Counted from the first letter of the stretch, positions 1 through 10,060 are shown. The stretch: DNA of 64,000 nucleotides from Deinococcus yavapaiensis KR-236 (GCF_003217515.1 NZ_QJSX01000013.1:1-64000); one strand, 5' to 3'. The notes: a model not told the origin generated them from the letters alone. Program-made: numbers and translations.

Positions 1-585
1 CTGCTCGCTTTTCGCCCAGCGCAAGAAGTTCCCCGTGTACCCCTGGTCCGCCCAGACGTGTCGCAGGTTCGGGTACTCGTCGTGCAAGCCTTCCAACACC
101 AGCTTGCCGCCGTCTCGGTCCTGCACGTCGGCCGGATGCACCGCGACACGAAGGATCAGGCCGAGCGTGTCGACGAGGATGTGCCGCTTGCGGCCGTTGC
201 GGCCGTTGACCTTCTTGGCACCGTCGAAACCTCGCGCACCGCCCGCTTCGGTGGTCTTGGCGCTTTGCGAGTCGATGATGCCCGCGGTGGGTTGAGCGTT
301 GCGGCCGAGTCGCACGTGGAGCAACTCGCGGAAGTGCGTGTGCAAGGTCTCCCACGTGCCGTTCAGCTGCCAACGACGGTACAGGGCGTATGCGGTGGTC
401 CACTTAGGAAAGTCAGCGGGCAGGAAGCGCCACGCGCAGCCGGTCTTGAGGACGTAGAGCATGGCGCCCTCGAGGTTGCGGCGATTGAGGACACGTGGTC
501 GGCCTGTGTCAAAGGGACCGGGGAGTTGCGGTTCGAGCAAAGCCCATTCAGCGTCGGTGAGGTCGCTTGGATAGGAGGTCGACAT
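1..585 (-). CDS. IS5-family transposase, C-terminus beyond window
   Basis: A DDE transposase that would catalyse cut-and-paste movement of an IS5-family element. The frame is open from an ATG at 585 to the window edge, giving 195 residues without a stop. The N-terminal region has the family pattern (SDLTDAEWALLEP near residues 7-19, TGCAWRFLP near 48-56). The first catalytic Asp lies in IIDSQSAKT (D105), followed by GRKRHILVDTLG. The second catalytic Asp is probably D180 in WADQGYTG. The catalytic Glu and C-terminus lie outside the window, so intactness cannot be judged. The terminal inverted repeat on the 586 side was not identified with confidence. Family assignment is from motif recognition only. 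Confidence 0.85.
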   Translation of the reverse strand, partial: MSTSYPSDLTDAEWALLEPQLPGPFDTGRPRVLNRRNLEGAMLYVLKTGCAWRFLPADFPKWTTAYALYRRWQLNGTWETLHTHFRELLHVRLGRNAQPTAGIIDSQSAKTTEAGGARGFDGAKKVNGRNGRKRHILVDTLGLILRVAVHPADVQDRDGGKLVLEGLHDEYPNLRHVWADQGYTGNFLRWAKSEQ

Positions 586-603
586 GCTTCACGGTACGGT
601 GAA

Positions 604-648
604 TAAGTGCGTACAGGACGACTCGGAGTCGTTCATATACGCACTTTA
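604..648. repeat. imperfect inverted repeat, possible terminator
   Basis: TAAGTGCGTA at 604-613 pairs with TACGCACTTTA at 638-648, and CGACTC at 619-624 pairs with GAGTCG at 626-631, so the whole block can fold as a hairpin. It sits just past the stop of the acetyltransferase gene and just upstream of the IS5 transposase, both on the minus strand. It could be a terminator for the former or part of the IS end. There is no long T run. Confidence 0.45.
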
Positions 649-672
649 GGTCGTGTCGGCCAAGGGTCGGTG

Positions 673-1629
673 CTACGCCAGCGTCCGCTGCATCACCCAC
701 GTGCCCGGCTGCGCCTCGAACCCCAAACGGCGATTCACCGCCAGCATCGGCGCGTTGATGCTCAGGTTATTCGTGATCATCCTCGAAAACCCCGCCGCAC
801 GCACCCGACGAATCACGTCCACCTTCAACGCCCGCGCCAAGCCCATCGCCCGATCTTCGGGTGCCACCCCCGCCATGGCGTTGTACGCCCCGTGCGGAAG
901 CGACGCCATCACGCTGAATCCCAACCATTCCTCGCCGCGCGTCGCCAGCACGATCCACTCGGGTCGAACCTCCGGTGCTTCGCGCAGCATGCCCCGTGAC
1001 TGCTCCACCGGCAGGCGCAGCATCCCTCGATAGTCCGGCGTCTCCTGGGTGCGGTCGGCGTTGAAGTCGTACAACCGCGACCAATTCGCCTCGTCGCTCC
1101 CCAGCGTCCGCATGTCCTCGAAAGTAATTCCGGCGTCGGCGACGCGCTGTGTCACATCGGCGTGTGCGGCTTCATCGAAGGTGGTGAGGTCGAGGGTGGA
1201 CTCGAAGCGGTGGAAGTGCAGCGTGAAGCCTCGCCGCTGCGCCCAGGCCCGTCCTTCAGGGTTGACGTCGCGCACGCTGACTTCCAATGTGCGCCCACTT
1301 TGCGCGAGCGCCGTCTCATACGCGTGCTTGAACAACGCCTCGCCGTACCCGCGTCGTCGCGCGTCAGGCGCGACGACCGGGCGCATCATGAACACGCCCG
1401 GCCGCATGGCGTTGGTGAAGAGCACGGCGGTGCCTTGCACGCGTCCCTCGGCGTCTTCGAGGACGAGGCGCTGAAAGGAGCTGGCGATCTGCCGAGGAAA
1501 GCGTTCAGCCTCGACGAACGCTTGCGGCGTGTACAGGTAGGTCTCGTCGGTGTTGAGGATGGTGACGTACGCGGCGAGATCGCCGGGGTGCGCGTCACGA
1601 ATGGTGTACGACGTGGGCTGCGTCGTCAT
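673..1629 (-). CDS. tandem GNAT-family N-acetyltransferase
   Basis: A predicted cytoplasmic acetyl-CoA-dependent acetyltransferase of 318 residues, about twice the size of one GNAT domain. The N-terminal domain shows the acetyl-CoA pyrophosphate-binding motif VAPDARRRGYGEAL (residues 86-99). The C-terminal half carries a second, more degenerate copy (APEDRAMGLARALK, then ITNNLSINAPMLAVNRRLGF), the usual end of such domains. The ATG at 1629 has a weak GAGG just upstream. The substrate cannot be read from sequence; tandem-GNAT proteins of this kind act on small molecules such as amines or on proteins. It appears monocistronic, flanked by an IS element and a secreted-protein gene. Confidence 0.85.
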   Translation of the reverse strand: MTTQPTSYTIRDAHPGDLAAYVTILNTDETYLYTPQAFVEAERFPRQIASSFQRLVLEDAEGRVQGTAVLFTNAMRPGVFMMRPVVAPDARRRGYGEALFKHAYETALAQSGRTLEVSVRDVNPEGRAWAQRRGFTLHFHRFESTLDLTTFDEAAHADVTQRVADAGITFEDMRTLGSDEANWSRLYDFNADRTQETPDYRGMLRLPVEQSRGMLREAPEVRPEWIVLATRGEEWLGFSVMASLPHGAYNAMAGVAPEDRAMGLARALKVDVIRRVRAAGFSRMITNNLSINAPMLAVNRRLGFEAQPGTWVMQRTLA

Positions 1630-1703
1630 GCCTCAGCATGCGCTCTTAAACGCACCTCGTTCTCCCCGTGCCCTCCACAGCTTCGGTTCAAAGGGACCTT
1701 CCT

Positions 1704-3704
1704 TTAAAAACACTTCAACATGTGCGTCAAGTCGCGAGGGTCCATGTTGAAGGTCACCCAAAACGACCAGTCATCCTTCGACACCGCGATGTACACGTCG
1801 CTCGGCGAAAAGAGGCCCTTGATTTGCCCCATGCACACCGCGTTTCGAGGCACGGGATCTCCAGCGACTTGAGCATTGTAGAGACTTCCGTGCCGAATCA
1901 GCGACCGCATGGCCGCCGGGTAATACACGTACACGTTCGTGAGTGGCACGGTGGATGTGGAATTCGAGCTGCGGCTGACTTCCAACGTCAAGCACAGCGG
2001 TCGCACCGGCGCGTTCCAGTACTTCTCGCATATCAAACGAACGCCGAGGAGGCGATCATCACCGGCTGGCAGCGAGCGGTACGCACGCGAAACCGCGGCA
2101 GTGAAGCCGTCGAACGTCGCTTGATCCTCGATTTTCCATTGCCGCTGCCGCTTGAGTGCCGCAACTTGATCGCGTGAAAGACGCGAAGTATGCAACGTGT
2201 AATGCGTCTGGCCGTCGCCACCGGCATCGTACTTGTCACACTCGCCGACCAAAGCGCCTTGCGGCGTCTCCTTGAGCACGATGGGCAATCCATTCTCGTC
2301 GCAGTCGAGGTCAGTGTACGCGACGTGCTGCCCAGAAAATTGCCAGAAGAACGCGCTCATCAGCTGATCGCGCAATTTCAATGGCGATCCCTTGTACCGA
2401 AGGCGTAACTCTGCACTGCCTTCGCGTTCGAGCGGTTTGTACACGAACAACGATCCCTCGAGTAACGCTGGCGTTCGAAGAGCAGCGAAGTCATGCTCCG
2501 CATTCATCGTGACGAGGGAGCAGTCGAATTGCTGACACCACGTGTCACGTAACGCCGATGAAGCTGGCCGCGTCAAGGTCCGCAAAGGTGTGGTGGACGT
2601 GGCTCCTGGGAGATACGTGATGGTGTACGCAATGTACTCCGTCTCCGCCGTAAGTTTTGCGTCCGTGATCAGGTTCGCTTCGCCTTTGTTCACCCAATAC
2701 ACGCTGCATTCAAGTGTGATGTCTGCCCGCCGCGTCGCGTCACGCTGCTCGATGACGGAAGGACACGAGCTGAATGACGAGCGCGTTCCCAGCATGGCCT
2801 GCGTATACTGCGCGAGGATGCTCTTTCCTTGGAGCGTGCTCGCAAACGCTCGCTCCATCATCAATTGACTTATGTAGAATTGAAAGGAAAGCTTGCCGGA
2901 CATCAGGATGTCATCGCCGACCAAACCGAACGTGACCGGATGGTCCTTTAAGCGGTACATCACCGATGAGCTGCCGTCCTCATTTCCGCCGGTCGTTTTG
3001 AATTGACAAGCGAACGTCTTGCAAAACGCGTTGCGAAGGGCGGCGGTCGTGAATTCGTCGTCGGTTAACGTGGCGAATTGATGAGGTAGGAAGGGCGGGG
3101 CGGCCGCGCCGACGGGCGAACTTGGCTTACCTGGGGTGTAGAACCGTGCGGAGGCGTACTGCGTCGAGACGATTGGGAAGATGTCCGATCCGAGGACGAT
3201 GGCGAACGTGGCGCTGGCCGCCGCGGGATACTGCGCTTTGGAGGAAATCACGAGGTTCGTGCCGAGCAAAGCGATTCGCGTGAGCTTGGCCGCCGCTGGA
3301 TCTTCCGCCGTGACGATCCATAAGCCTTTCCCGGTGACGGCGCTGACGTACGCGGTGACGCTGGTGTTCGGCTCGGGTTTCATTTCGCCGCGCCACTCGT
3401 ACTTGTACGCTGGGCGCTGCAACGACTCGACGAGGCGACGCACCGCGGCGTTCTTCTCTGCGGCGGGAACCGTGTACACCTCGAGCCAGCGGTACGTTAA
3501 CGAGCGATCGGTGTACCGCGGGTTGTCGAGCCTGCCTTCTTTGATGGATCGGTACACGCTGCCGCACACGGGCGTGAAGCCTTGCAGGATGGACGGAACG
3601 GCCTTGTTCGCCATGGTGCCTGGCACGGCTGGGCAAGCGCCCGCGGTGACGCACAAAGTAAAGACAAGGCAGAAGAAGAGCGTGGTGCGAAGGGAAACGA
3701 GCAT
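1704..3704 (-). CDS. large secreted protein of unknown function
   Basis: A 666-residue exported protein of no family I recognise. The ATG at 3704 is preferred over in-frame upstream starts because an AAAGGA ribosome-binding site lies about 9 bases before it and a signal peptide follows at once (MLVSLRTTLFFCLVFTLCV, cleavage probably near AGA-CPA). The mature N-terminus (CPAVPGTMANKAVPSI, then GFTPVC) closely matches that of the plus-strand gene at 20561-22138, as do a RWLEVYT-like stretch and later Cys-bearing segments such as NAFCKTFAC versus SAFCKEFSC. Several Cys pairs suggest disulfides outside the cytoplasm. Two paralogues 17 kb apart imply a duplicated envelope or secreted factor. No catalytic motif was seen. 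Confidence 0.8.
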   Translation of the reverse strand: MLVSLRTTLFFCLVFTLCVTAGACPAVPGTMANKAVPSILQGFTPVCGSVYRSIKEGRLDNPRYTDRSLTYRWLEVYTVPAAEKNAAVRRLVESLQRPAYKYEWRGEMKPEPNTSVTAYVSAVTGKGLWIVTAEDPAAAKLTRIALLGTNLVISSKAQYPAAASATFAIVLGSDIFPIVSTQYASARFYTPGKPSSPVGAAAPPFLPHQFATLTDDEFTTAALRNAFCKTFACQFKTTGGNEDGSSSVMYRLKDHPVTFGLVGDDILMSGKLSFQFYISQLMMERAFASTLQGKSILAQYTQAMLGTRSSFSSCPSVIEQRDATRRADITLECSVYWVNKGEANLITDAKLTAETEYIAYTITYLPGATSTTPLRTLTRPASSALRDTWCQQFDCSLVTMNAEHDFAALRTPALLEGSLFVYKPLEREGSAELRLRYKGSPLKLRDQLMSAFFWQFSGQHVAYTDLDCDENGLPIVLKETPQGALVGECDKYDAGGDGQTHYTLHTSRLSRDQVAALKRQRQWKIEDQATFDGFTAAVSRAYRSLPAGDDRLLGVRLICEKYWNAPVRPLCLTLEVSRSSNSTSTVPLTNVYVYYPAAMRSLIRHGSLYNAQVAGDPVPRNAVCMGQIKGLFSPSDVYIAVSKDDWSFWVTFNMDPRDLTHMLKCF

Positions 3705-3829
3705 GTGGAGGTCCTTTCGGCGGTGAACACTTACGCTGGATTGACGTCCCCTCAAAATACTTCTCATCGACTAATGGGAAGGCGCAACTGCCTCACCGAG
3801 GCGCTCGTGCAGTGCCGCACCTGCTTGCC

Positions 3830-4219
3830 ATGCTTTCCGGATATGCTGCCATCGTGACGTCCGCGTACCCCATCGAGTTGGACGGCACCGATGAAGTCGG
3901 CGCGTCCGCCTACCTGTACCTGCTGCCGGAAGGCAACCTCCTTGTCGACGCGGGCCTACGGCCGGGCGTGGTGGGGGATATGGTCTTGTCGAAGCTTGAG
4001 GTGCTCGAGGGGCACCTACCAACGGCCATGGTGCTGACGCACGCGCACCCTGATCACTTCACAGTGTTACTGGGCGACCTGCAGACAACCTTCGATCTGG
4101 CCGCCCGGCACGGCTGGCGGGCGACCGTTGACGTCGAACAGCCAGACGATGACGTCTCCCTACTTCCTCGTGCGTGTTGGAATCAACCGACGCCGAGCGA
4201 AACCGGAAGCCGCCCGTGA
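3830..4219 (+). pseudogene. truncated metallo-beta-lactamase-fold hydrolase remnant
   Basis: About 130 residues matching only the first part of a metallo-beta-lactamase-fold protein: a beta-rich start (ASAYLYLLPEGNLLVDAGLRP) and the metal-binding motif THAHPDH. Full family members are over 200 residues and need further His and Asp ligands, which are missing. After HPDH the sequence becomes unlike the family and stops at 4219. The start could also be the GTG at 3812 or 3854. It lies beside a frameshifted peptidase remnant, so decay is likely. Confidence 0.55.
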
Positions 4220-4336
4220 CCGCCCTGCCGACGGCCGCGCTGGACAGCAAGTCTTGCGCCAAGCGCGGTTAGAGTCATCGTTCTACTTCTCCTGCCGCAA
4301 CCCGGAACACTTTCGTCACCCAGGGTGCTTAGGGTG

Positions 4337-4754
4337 CTACGTTCGGTCGCGCAGCCAAGGCAGCGGATTGAGCGCTGGGAAGCGGTACGGGCCGTTCGCG
4401 TCGTACCGTTCGAACACGGCGAAATGCAGGTGAGGTGGCGTCGTCTCCGCGGCGCCCGAGTCACCCACCGTGCCCAGCACCGTCGAGGTCGTCACCCGCT
4501 GCCCTTCGCGCAGGGTGGTCGCCACGTCGTTCAGGTGCGCGTAGTAGTAGCGCCACCCGCCCGCGCCGAGAACGTACACCCAGCGGCGGCGGCAGTCACT
4601 GCTGCCGATCCGCCAGATGATTCCCAAGGTGGCGGACCGGGGTGCCTTTCCTGGCGAAGATGTCTTGCCCAGCGTGACGTAACCTACCGGATCGCGCGGC
4701 ATTCCGGGTGTTCACGACTTGCGCCAACCGAATGCCGTCGACCGGCTTGAACAG
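4337..4754 (-). pseudogene. frameshifted M23-family metallopeptidase remnant
   Basis: The remains of a zinc peptidase of the M23/LytM type, which cleaves peptidoglycan cross-bridges. The upstream part (LFKPVDGIRLAQ, then RHAGQDIFARKGTPV) reads in one frame from about 4754 to 4640. The downstream part (WVYVLGAGGWRYYYAHL, then GTVGDSGAAETTPPHLHF) reads in a second frame ending at 4337. Together they form most of an M23 catalytic domain with the HAGQD and HLHF metal-binding segments, so a frameshift near 4600-4660 split a once-intact gene. No signal peptide or upstream domain was found in frame. Confidence 0.65.
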
Positions 4755-5376
4755 CACGGGGTCATGTGATGAGCAGGGACTGCGCGAGTTGCGGGAGACG
4801 AGCGAGAGCTTAGTCCCACAGACGCTCGCGAGCTGGGTCCTCTTTCGGTTCCGGTTGGCATAAGGGAGCGGTCGCTGCAAGCGCTCGCCGCCCGGCGGCG
4901 AGCAGCGCCACGACGGTGAAGACCCGCTAGTTGGACAGCACGCAGTGATCATATCGGGCGAATGTAAAGCATCAATAGAGGCGGCCGCGTGCTCCGGATA
5001 GGACGTGAGACGGAGCTCGACTCGCACCCTACGCGGACGCGCTGTCCGACCTTCCTGGGAGACGGACCGAGGGCTTCGGCACGCTCGGCACCACGCCCCC
5101 TGCTGCCGTCGAATGGAGCTGACCGGAGCGCCTAACAATGGAATCAAGATGGAATCAAGATTGTCATCTTGGGGTATACCCTAACCTCACGCCCGGCAAT
5201 GGCTTAGAAGTGCATCAGGATAGGGTTTGTTTCGGCATTCTTGACACGTGAAGTTGGAAGTGTGAGAGCTCAACTTGACGTTCTCGACGGTAGTGCCGCA
5301 AGCCGCACGAACTCAAAGCCTTCGATGCCCGAAGGTTCGGAGCGAGCGATGCTACTCGCCCGATTCCTTCCGACCG
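4755..5376. other. gene-free stretch with short repeats
   Basis: About 620 bases between a peptidase remnant and the end of the GHKL gene. No frame here shows protein-like composition. The notable content is the repeat block at 5138-5181, listed separately. Confidence 0.5.
5138..5181. repeat. tandem 11-bp repeat with adjacent palindromes
   Basis: ATGGAATCAAG occurs twice in tandem at 5138-5159. The end of the second copy forms an inverted repeat CAAGAT/ATCTTG (5156-5161 and 5166-5171), directly followed by the palindrome GGGTATACCC at 5172-5181. Such clustering resembles a protein-binding site, but no gene starts close by, so its role is unknown. Confidence 0.45.
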
Positions 5377-8300
5377 CTACAGCAGAAACTCGTGCTCTTC
5401 GCTAGCGTTTCCTCGCCAACCGTCATTGAACACGTAGTAAGTTGCCTGTCCCTCTGGGTGTTGAATGGCGTGCAACACCGGGTCGCCGTCCAAGTTCTCG
5501 ATCACGTACAGCCAATACCGTTCGCCGTACTTGCGTGCGGCTGCAAGTTGATTGCGGCTCAACGTGACCCCGCGTTCGCCCCACGGACCGCTGGTCGTTT
5601 TGAGCTCGATGTGGCGAACGGTGCCGTCCTCGGCTTGAGAGAAGATGTCGTAGCCCGCACCGGTGTCGCCCGAGCAATCTTCAGGAGTACGGGCGTGCTG
5701 CCTTTCGTACTCCATCGCGTATTGCATGCCGCGGCGGTCGACCTTCTGTGCGTGCGCTTCCGTCGCGACGTCTTCACGCGAGCCTTGATACACGTACACG
5801 TAGTTCTTGAATTGCCGCTGAGGCAAACGAGTGCCCGGCGAAGACGACCCCGCGGGCGTTTTGGGTGACCCCGATGACGGTTGGTGCCCGTCACGCCGCG
5901 TCGAGGGGGGTGGACCTGCGAACGGGCTGGGGCCGCTCGGCTGAGAAAAGGCAGGCTGAGAAGAGGTACCTTTTGCTGCATTTGACGCGCTGTTGCTCTG
6001 TTCTCCGATTGGTCCAAGCGAGAATTGTCCAGCCGAAGGTGTGGTTGCCGCCGAAGATGACGGCGGTGCTGCACGGTTCGTGCCTTCGGACGGCGTCTTG
6101 TTGCCACTTGCGCTGGCGTTCGCTGGCGTCGACGTCGCCTTGTCGCTGGTCGAGGAGCGCGTGAGCGAAGGGTCCGCTCGGTCGGCAGCGGGTGCAGCTT
6201 GATTCGTCGAGACGGCGCCGGGCACGTGCTGTGGCTTGAACTCCTCTGGAAGGTCCGGAAATTTTCCGACGTTCAACCTTTGATTGGCTTCTTCGGGTGA
6301 GGCGCTCGACCAAATGATGAACAACGTCGTCTGAGCGGCGCCGGTCGGTAATGTGAAAGCTTCGGCGAGCGCTTCACTGCCGAGTTCCGGGCGCGCGTCT
6401 GCGACGAGCAACCGTCTGGTCGAGGCATCGAATGCCGCCTCGAGGACGCACGACGACGAGATGCTGAAGCCTGGACCTTTCGCGATGACCGTCGCGTTGA
6501 TCGTTCCTGTCTGAACGAACCGCAAGCTTTGAAGGAGTGCTCGTTTCTCTTCGAAAGTCGCTTGCCCAAACTCCTTGAACAACAGCCGCAACAGCACGAG
6601 GGCGTACCGATTCAGGCGGCCGTCGAGGCTCGGCATCGAATGCTCGATTGTTCCGGTGCGCGGGCGGTACTGGACGACATGACTTTCGCTGAGGGCAGCC
6701 ACCCCAAGGGCCCCGAGAAACGCGCGGTTCGCGTGACCTTCCCTCAGGTACACCGCGTGCGTGAGTGGAAAATCGAATTGCTCATGCCACGAGCGCGGCA
6801 TGTCGCGGTGTAGGGCGTTGTGTGGGTAGGCGAGTGCACCGAGTCCTGCGCCAGGACCCGTCACGGGAACGAGCCGTTGTCCGCGCAAGGCCGCCATCAA
6901 GTGCTCTTGCTCGTCGGCCTTCAACGCGCCGTACGCACGGGCAAGTTCGTGAAAGCAGCGTTCCGCAACTTTGAAGTCCTCCGCTTCGGGAATCTGGCTT
7001 TCCGAGTACTTGCTGGCGATTTTCAAGAGGACGTCTCGGTACGTGGCCATGTCGGGAACTTCGCGCACGCCGAGACGTTTGACGAGTTGTTTGAACGCGC
7101 CGCCTTTGATGTTAAGGGTGTGGCGCCAACGCCCCAAGCCTGGATCTTTGAGGAAGAACGCGTGCGGCACGTCGTAACGCGTGTCATTCGAGCTGTCGCA
7201 GTACGAGAACAACCTCAAGGACTGCAAAACGGCCACGTCCGCGTCTTGTAGGCGCTCGGCTTGTGCGTCGAGCCAATTCAGTGCTCCATTCGAGGGACCG
7301 TGCCCTGCGTCGTTCAGCTTTTTGACGTGTGCTGCGAACTGCGCCAAGGTCGGGACCATGAACCGCAACGCCTTGAGGTTTTCGCCGCGCCGCTTCTTCG
7401 GGAGCGGCAAGGCGCAGTACTCGACGCCGACCGGCGTGCCGATCAAGTCTTTGCGGTCGAGCGTGTACAACTGCCCCGGCTGCCTCCAAGCAGTTCGCTG
7501 CTCGTTGGGAAGCCACGCGACGACGGAAAGAAACTGCGCGAGCGTCGTCGACGAGTGCTCCAAGGTGTACTCGAGGATTTTGGCCCGCAACGCGATTGCC
7601 GCATCCGTGAGGCGTTCCTGCACCCTGAGTTTCATTTGCGCGACGATGTCCGACTCGCCAGCCGTGGTTCGCACGCCGAGTTCCATCATCAAGCCACGAG
7701 CACCCGACGCGCTGTACCGGTCTTGGTCGTACGCCGGGTAGTCGCCGCCGAACAACTGGTCCATCAAGTCGTTCGGGAAGTAACAAGCGTCGGGCTGACG
7801 CCACTGTCCATCGCGGCACTCCACGCATGCGCGCCCCTTCCACGCGGTGAGGTTGACCGCTTGGTAGTGCTTGGCGAGATGCTCGACGATTGGGCGGCGC
7901 AACGCGGCGTGGGCGTCGAAGAATTCCGGGAGCAACTTGCCGTAATACGTGGGAGCGTCGAGCGGGTCGAAGTTCAAACGCTCGAGGAGGACGGGAAAAC
8001 TCCTGAGAGACTTGACGTCGAGCACTTCGCGCACCCCGAACGGGTCGTCGACGCCCATGGGCAGCACGATGTTCGTTCCATGGGCGAAGGCGCCACGTTG
8101 AGTGCGGTAGATCGGTAGTGTGCGCAACACGCGACCGCCCAAGGTCGAAGTACGTTCCAGGAAGCGGTACGCACCGCCCACGTGCCAACCGCTTTGAACA
8201 CGCGTTGTAATGGACGCAGGCGTTTCCTTCGAAAGCGCCTCGCACAAATCGTCGGGGCGAAAGTCGGGCACGCGTTCGCGCAGCCACGACGGCAGCGCTT

Positions 8301-9900
8301 GCAGCCACGTATCGGCCGCTCGACTCGAGTCCATCAACCACGGCCGCACGGTGTCGAGGAATTCCGGCGGGCACGTGCGAACGTCTCGAATCGGTCGAGG
8401 GTCCTGATTCACGTTGAGGGCGAGGTGCAGCGCGTCGACCACAGCAACAGCAGCGTCGACTTCCGCCCGCTCGTGTTTTCTGAGCGTGTCGAGGTACGCG
8501 AGGAACACCGATAGAATTTCAAGGGCGGGTTGGGATTCGGCGGCGAGCCACGTTGGGCGGGCGCTGAACAAAATCTTGAGGGCTTCGAAGAACACGGCCG
8601 CATTCAACTCGTCTGCTTGCAGCTTGCTGAATACCTTCGCGTACCGTGCGTGCCGTTCGGGTGGCAAGACCCACCCGACGTGCCGCGCGATCACGTCGGT
8701 GAGGGTGGCGTCGTGCGGGTGCTTTACGGTCAAGAAGGACGCGTGGGACACCCACGCGCCGTTCCGACCTTCGAACAACGCCAGGTCCCGATACGCTTGG
8801 TAGCAGGCACTCCAAGCGCGATCCGCGAAGGTGGCGAGGGGTGACGACGTGCCGCGCAGTTGCTGCGCGCCTCGCTCCACTCCAGCCGTGAACTCGTATG
8901 TTGCCTCGGCACCGCCATGGGCCTTCAAGTCCTCCAGCACGGCGGGCATGGCGGAAGCGGCGTGTTGAAGCAGGCGGTCGTTCCATGCGCGCTTGTCTGC
9001 CTCATCCCACAGCAAGCTCTTGCGGTCCGTGTTCGGATAGAAGTCGGCGTTGACGTGCAGCGGCAGGTGGGTCGCTTCGCGCGTGGGAAGGTAGGCGTAC
9101 AAGCGCCCTTGAAAGTCGGGCGTGGCGTGCAGCGGGTAGGCCAGGGTCAAATCGGGCTTGCGCTTTCGCCGCCACGCTTCGACTTTCAAATCATGTGTGA
9201 GGGTGACGTCGAGTCGCCGGAAGGTCGTAATGCTCCCGTCGCTGCCCGCGAGGCGAATGGTTCGGCTGTCGGGCCGCTCGATCTGCACCGTGAACGTCGG
9301 TTGCCCGTCTCGCAAAAGCGTGAGGGTGTTGAGGCGGCGGAGGAACACGCCGCACTCCATAAAGGCGACGCGAGCCTCCTGAATGAAGTTGGGCAGCGCT
9401 TCGCGCGCGACAGGTAGCGCTTCGAGGGCTGTACGCACGTCCGAGGGCGTGTCGGCCCAAGGCAGGCGGAACGTCGAGGGCCAAGGGTGAGAGACGTTCG
9501 TGGTTCGGTATGTTTTGCCGTCGAGCGGCGACAAGGTGCGGCGCTCGTTTCTCGAGTACACCTCCGGCTGGTCGGTGATTTGGTAAACGCTGACGAAGCC
9601 GACGCCGAACGAGCCGATGGTGTCCTCGTCGTAGCGCTTGGAGCCTGCGCCGATGCTGGAGATGGCCGCAAAATTCTCGTCGGTGAACTGGCCGTCGTTA
9701 CCGACCCAAAGGGCGTCGTCACGAAAGTCGAGCCAGAAGCGCGTGGCCGCTCGGCCTTCGAGGTCGCGGGCATCTTCGGCGTTTTGCAAGAGTTCCTGCA
9801 CGACGGTTCGGAAGCCTTGCAAAGTCTTGAGGTCCTTGCGAAGGCCGCCAAGAAGGTCGTAGCCGTACGAGAGCACCTCGCTGGCCGTGTCGATGGTCAT
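5377..9900 (-). CDS. giant sacsin-like GHKL ATPase with C-terminal DUF3883/NOV-like domain
   Basis: A 1,507-residue protein beginning with a GHKL/HSP90-type ATPase domain of the sacsin kind: N-box VQELLQNAEDA (about residues 34-44), ATP-lid Asp motif LWVGNDG (about 62-68) and glycine motif IGSFGVGF (about 95-102). A long alpha-helical middle follows without recognised motifs, then a Ser/Pro/Thr-rich linker (roughly residues 1260-1390). The end resembles DUF3883/NOV, with GYDIFSQ, RHIELKTTSGPWG and YWLYVIENL; the E-x-K triad suggests a restriction-endonuclease-like fold. The ATG at 9900 places the ATPase at the N-terminus, but an in-frame start at 9996 is possible. Proteins of this layout occur in defence islands and beside restriction genes; antiphage function is inference. 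It lies downstream of a serine recombinase with a terminator between. Confidence 0.8.
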   Translation of the reverse strand: MTIDTASEVLSYGYDLLGGLRKDLKTLQGFRTVVQELLQNAEDARDLEGRAATRFWLDFRDDALWVGNDGQFTDENFAAISSIGAGSKRYDEDTIGSFGVGFVSVYQITDQPEVYSRNERRTLSPLDGKTYRTTNVSHPWPSTFRLPWADTPSDVRTALEALPVAREALPNFIQEARVAFMECGVFLRRLNTLTLLRDGQPTFTVQIERPDSRTIRLAGSDGSITTFRRLDVTLTHDLKVEAWRRKRKPDLTLAYPLHATPDFQGRLYAYLPTREATHLPLHVNADFYPNTDRKSLLWDEADKRAWNDRLLQHAASAMPAVLEDLKAHGGAEATYEFTAGVERGAQQLRGTSSPLATFADRAWSACYQAYRDLALFEGRNGAWVSHASFLTVKHPHDATLTDVIARHVGWVLPPERHARYAKVFSKLQADELNAAVFFEALKILFSARPTWLAAESQPALEILSVFLAYLDTLRKHERAEVDAAVAVVDALHLALNVNQDPRPIRDVRTCPPEFLDTVRPWLMDSSRAADTWLQALPSWLRERVPDFRPDDLCEALSKETPASITTRVQSGWHVGGAYRFLERTSTLGGRVLRTLPIYRTQRGAFAHGTNIVLPMGVDDPFGVREVLDVKSLRSFPVLLERLNFDPLDAPTYYGKLLPEFFDAHAALRRPIVEHLAKHYQAVNLTAWKGRACVECRDGQWRQPDACYFPNDLMDQLFGGDYPAYDQDRYSASGARGLMMELGVRTTAGESDIVAQMKLRVQERLTDAAIALRAKILEYTLEHSSTTLAQFLSVVAWLPNEQRTAWRQPGQLYTLDRKDLIGTPVGVEYCALPLPKKRRGENLKALRFMVPTLAQFAAHVKKLNDAGHGPSNGALNWLDAQAERLQDADVAVLQSLRLFSYCDSSNDTRYDVPHAFFLKDPGLGRWRHTLNIKGGAFKQLVKRLGVREVPDMATYRDVLLKIASKYSESQIPEAEDFKVAERCFHELARAYGALKADEQEHLMAALRGQRLVPVTGPGAGLGALAYPHNALHRDMPRSWHEQFDFPLTHAVYLREGHANRAFLGALGVAALSESHVVQYRPRTGTIEHSMPSLDGRLNRYALVLLRLLFKEFGQATFEEKRALLQSLRFVQTGTINATVIAKGPGFSISSSCVLEAAFDASTRRLLVADARPELGSEALAEAFTLPTGAAQTTLFIIWSSASPEEANQRLNVGKFPDLPEEFKPQHVPGAVSTNQAAPAADRADPSLTRSSTSDKATSTPANASASGNKTPSEGTNRAAPPSSSAATTPSAGQFSLGPIGEQSNSASNAAKGTSSQPAFSQPSGPSPFAGPPPSTRRDGHQPSSGSPKTPAGSSSPGTRLPQRQFKNYVYVYQGSREDVATEAHAQKVDRRGMQYAMEYERQHARTPEDCSGDTGAGYDIFSQAEDGTVRHIELKTTSGPWGERGVTLSRNQLAAARKYGERYWLYVIENLDGDPVLHAIQHPEGQATYYVFNDGWRGNASEEHEFLL

Positions 9901-10016
9901 GTCCTCATGGTACGAAGCGTGTAGCTCGCGCGCGCCGGAAATGAGCAGTCTGCTGCGCCGAGTCGAGCGCTCGAAGGTGGCGAGCAAAGGTCGCAATTTG
10001 GTTGCGTCTGCCTTCC

Positions 10017-10060
10017 AAAAAACGTGGTGGTCTGAGAATACTTCTTCTCAGACCACCACG
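10017..10060 (-). terminator. rho-independent terminator of the recombinase gene
   Basis: A perfect 16-bp stem (10023-10038 with 10045-10060, loop TACTTC). Read on the minus strand it is followed directly by six T residues at 10022-10017. It lies between the stop of the recombinase gene (10111) and the start of the giant ATPase gene, so the two are probably transcribed separately. Confidence 0.85.
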
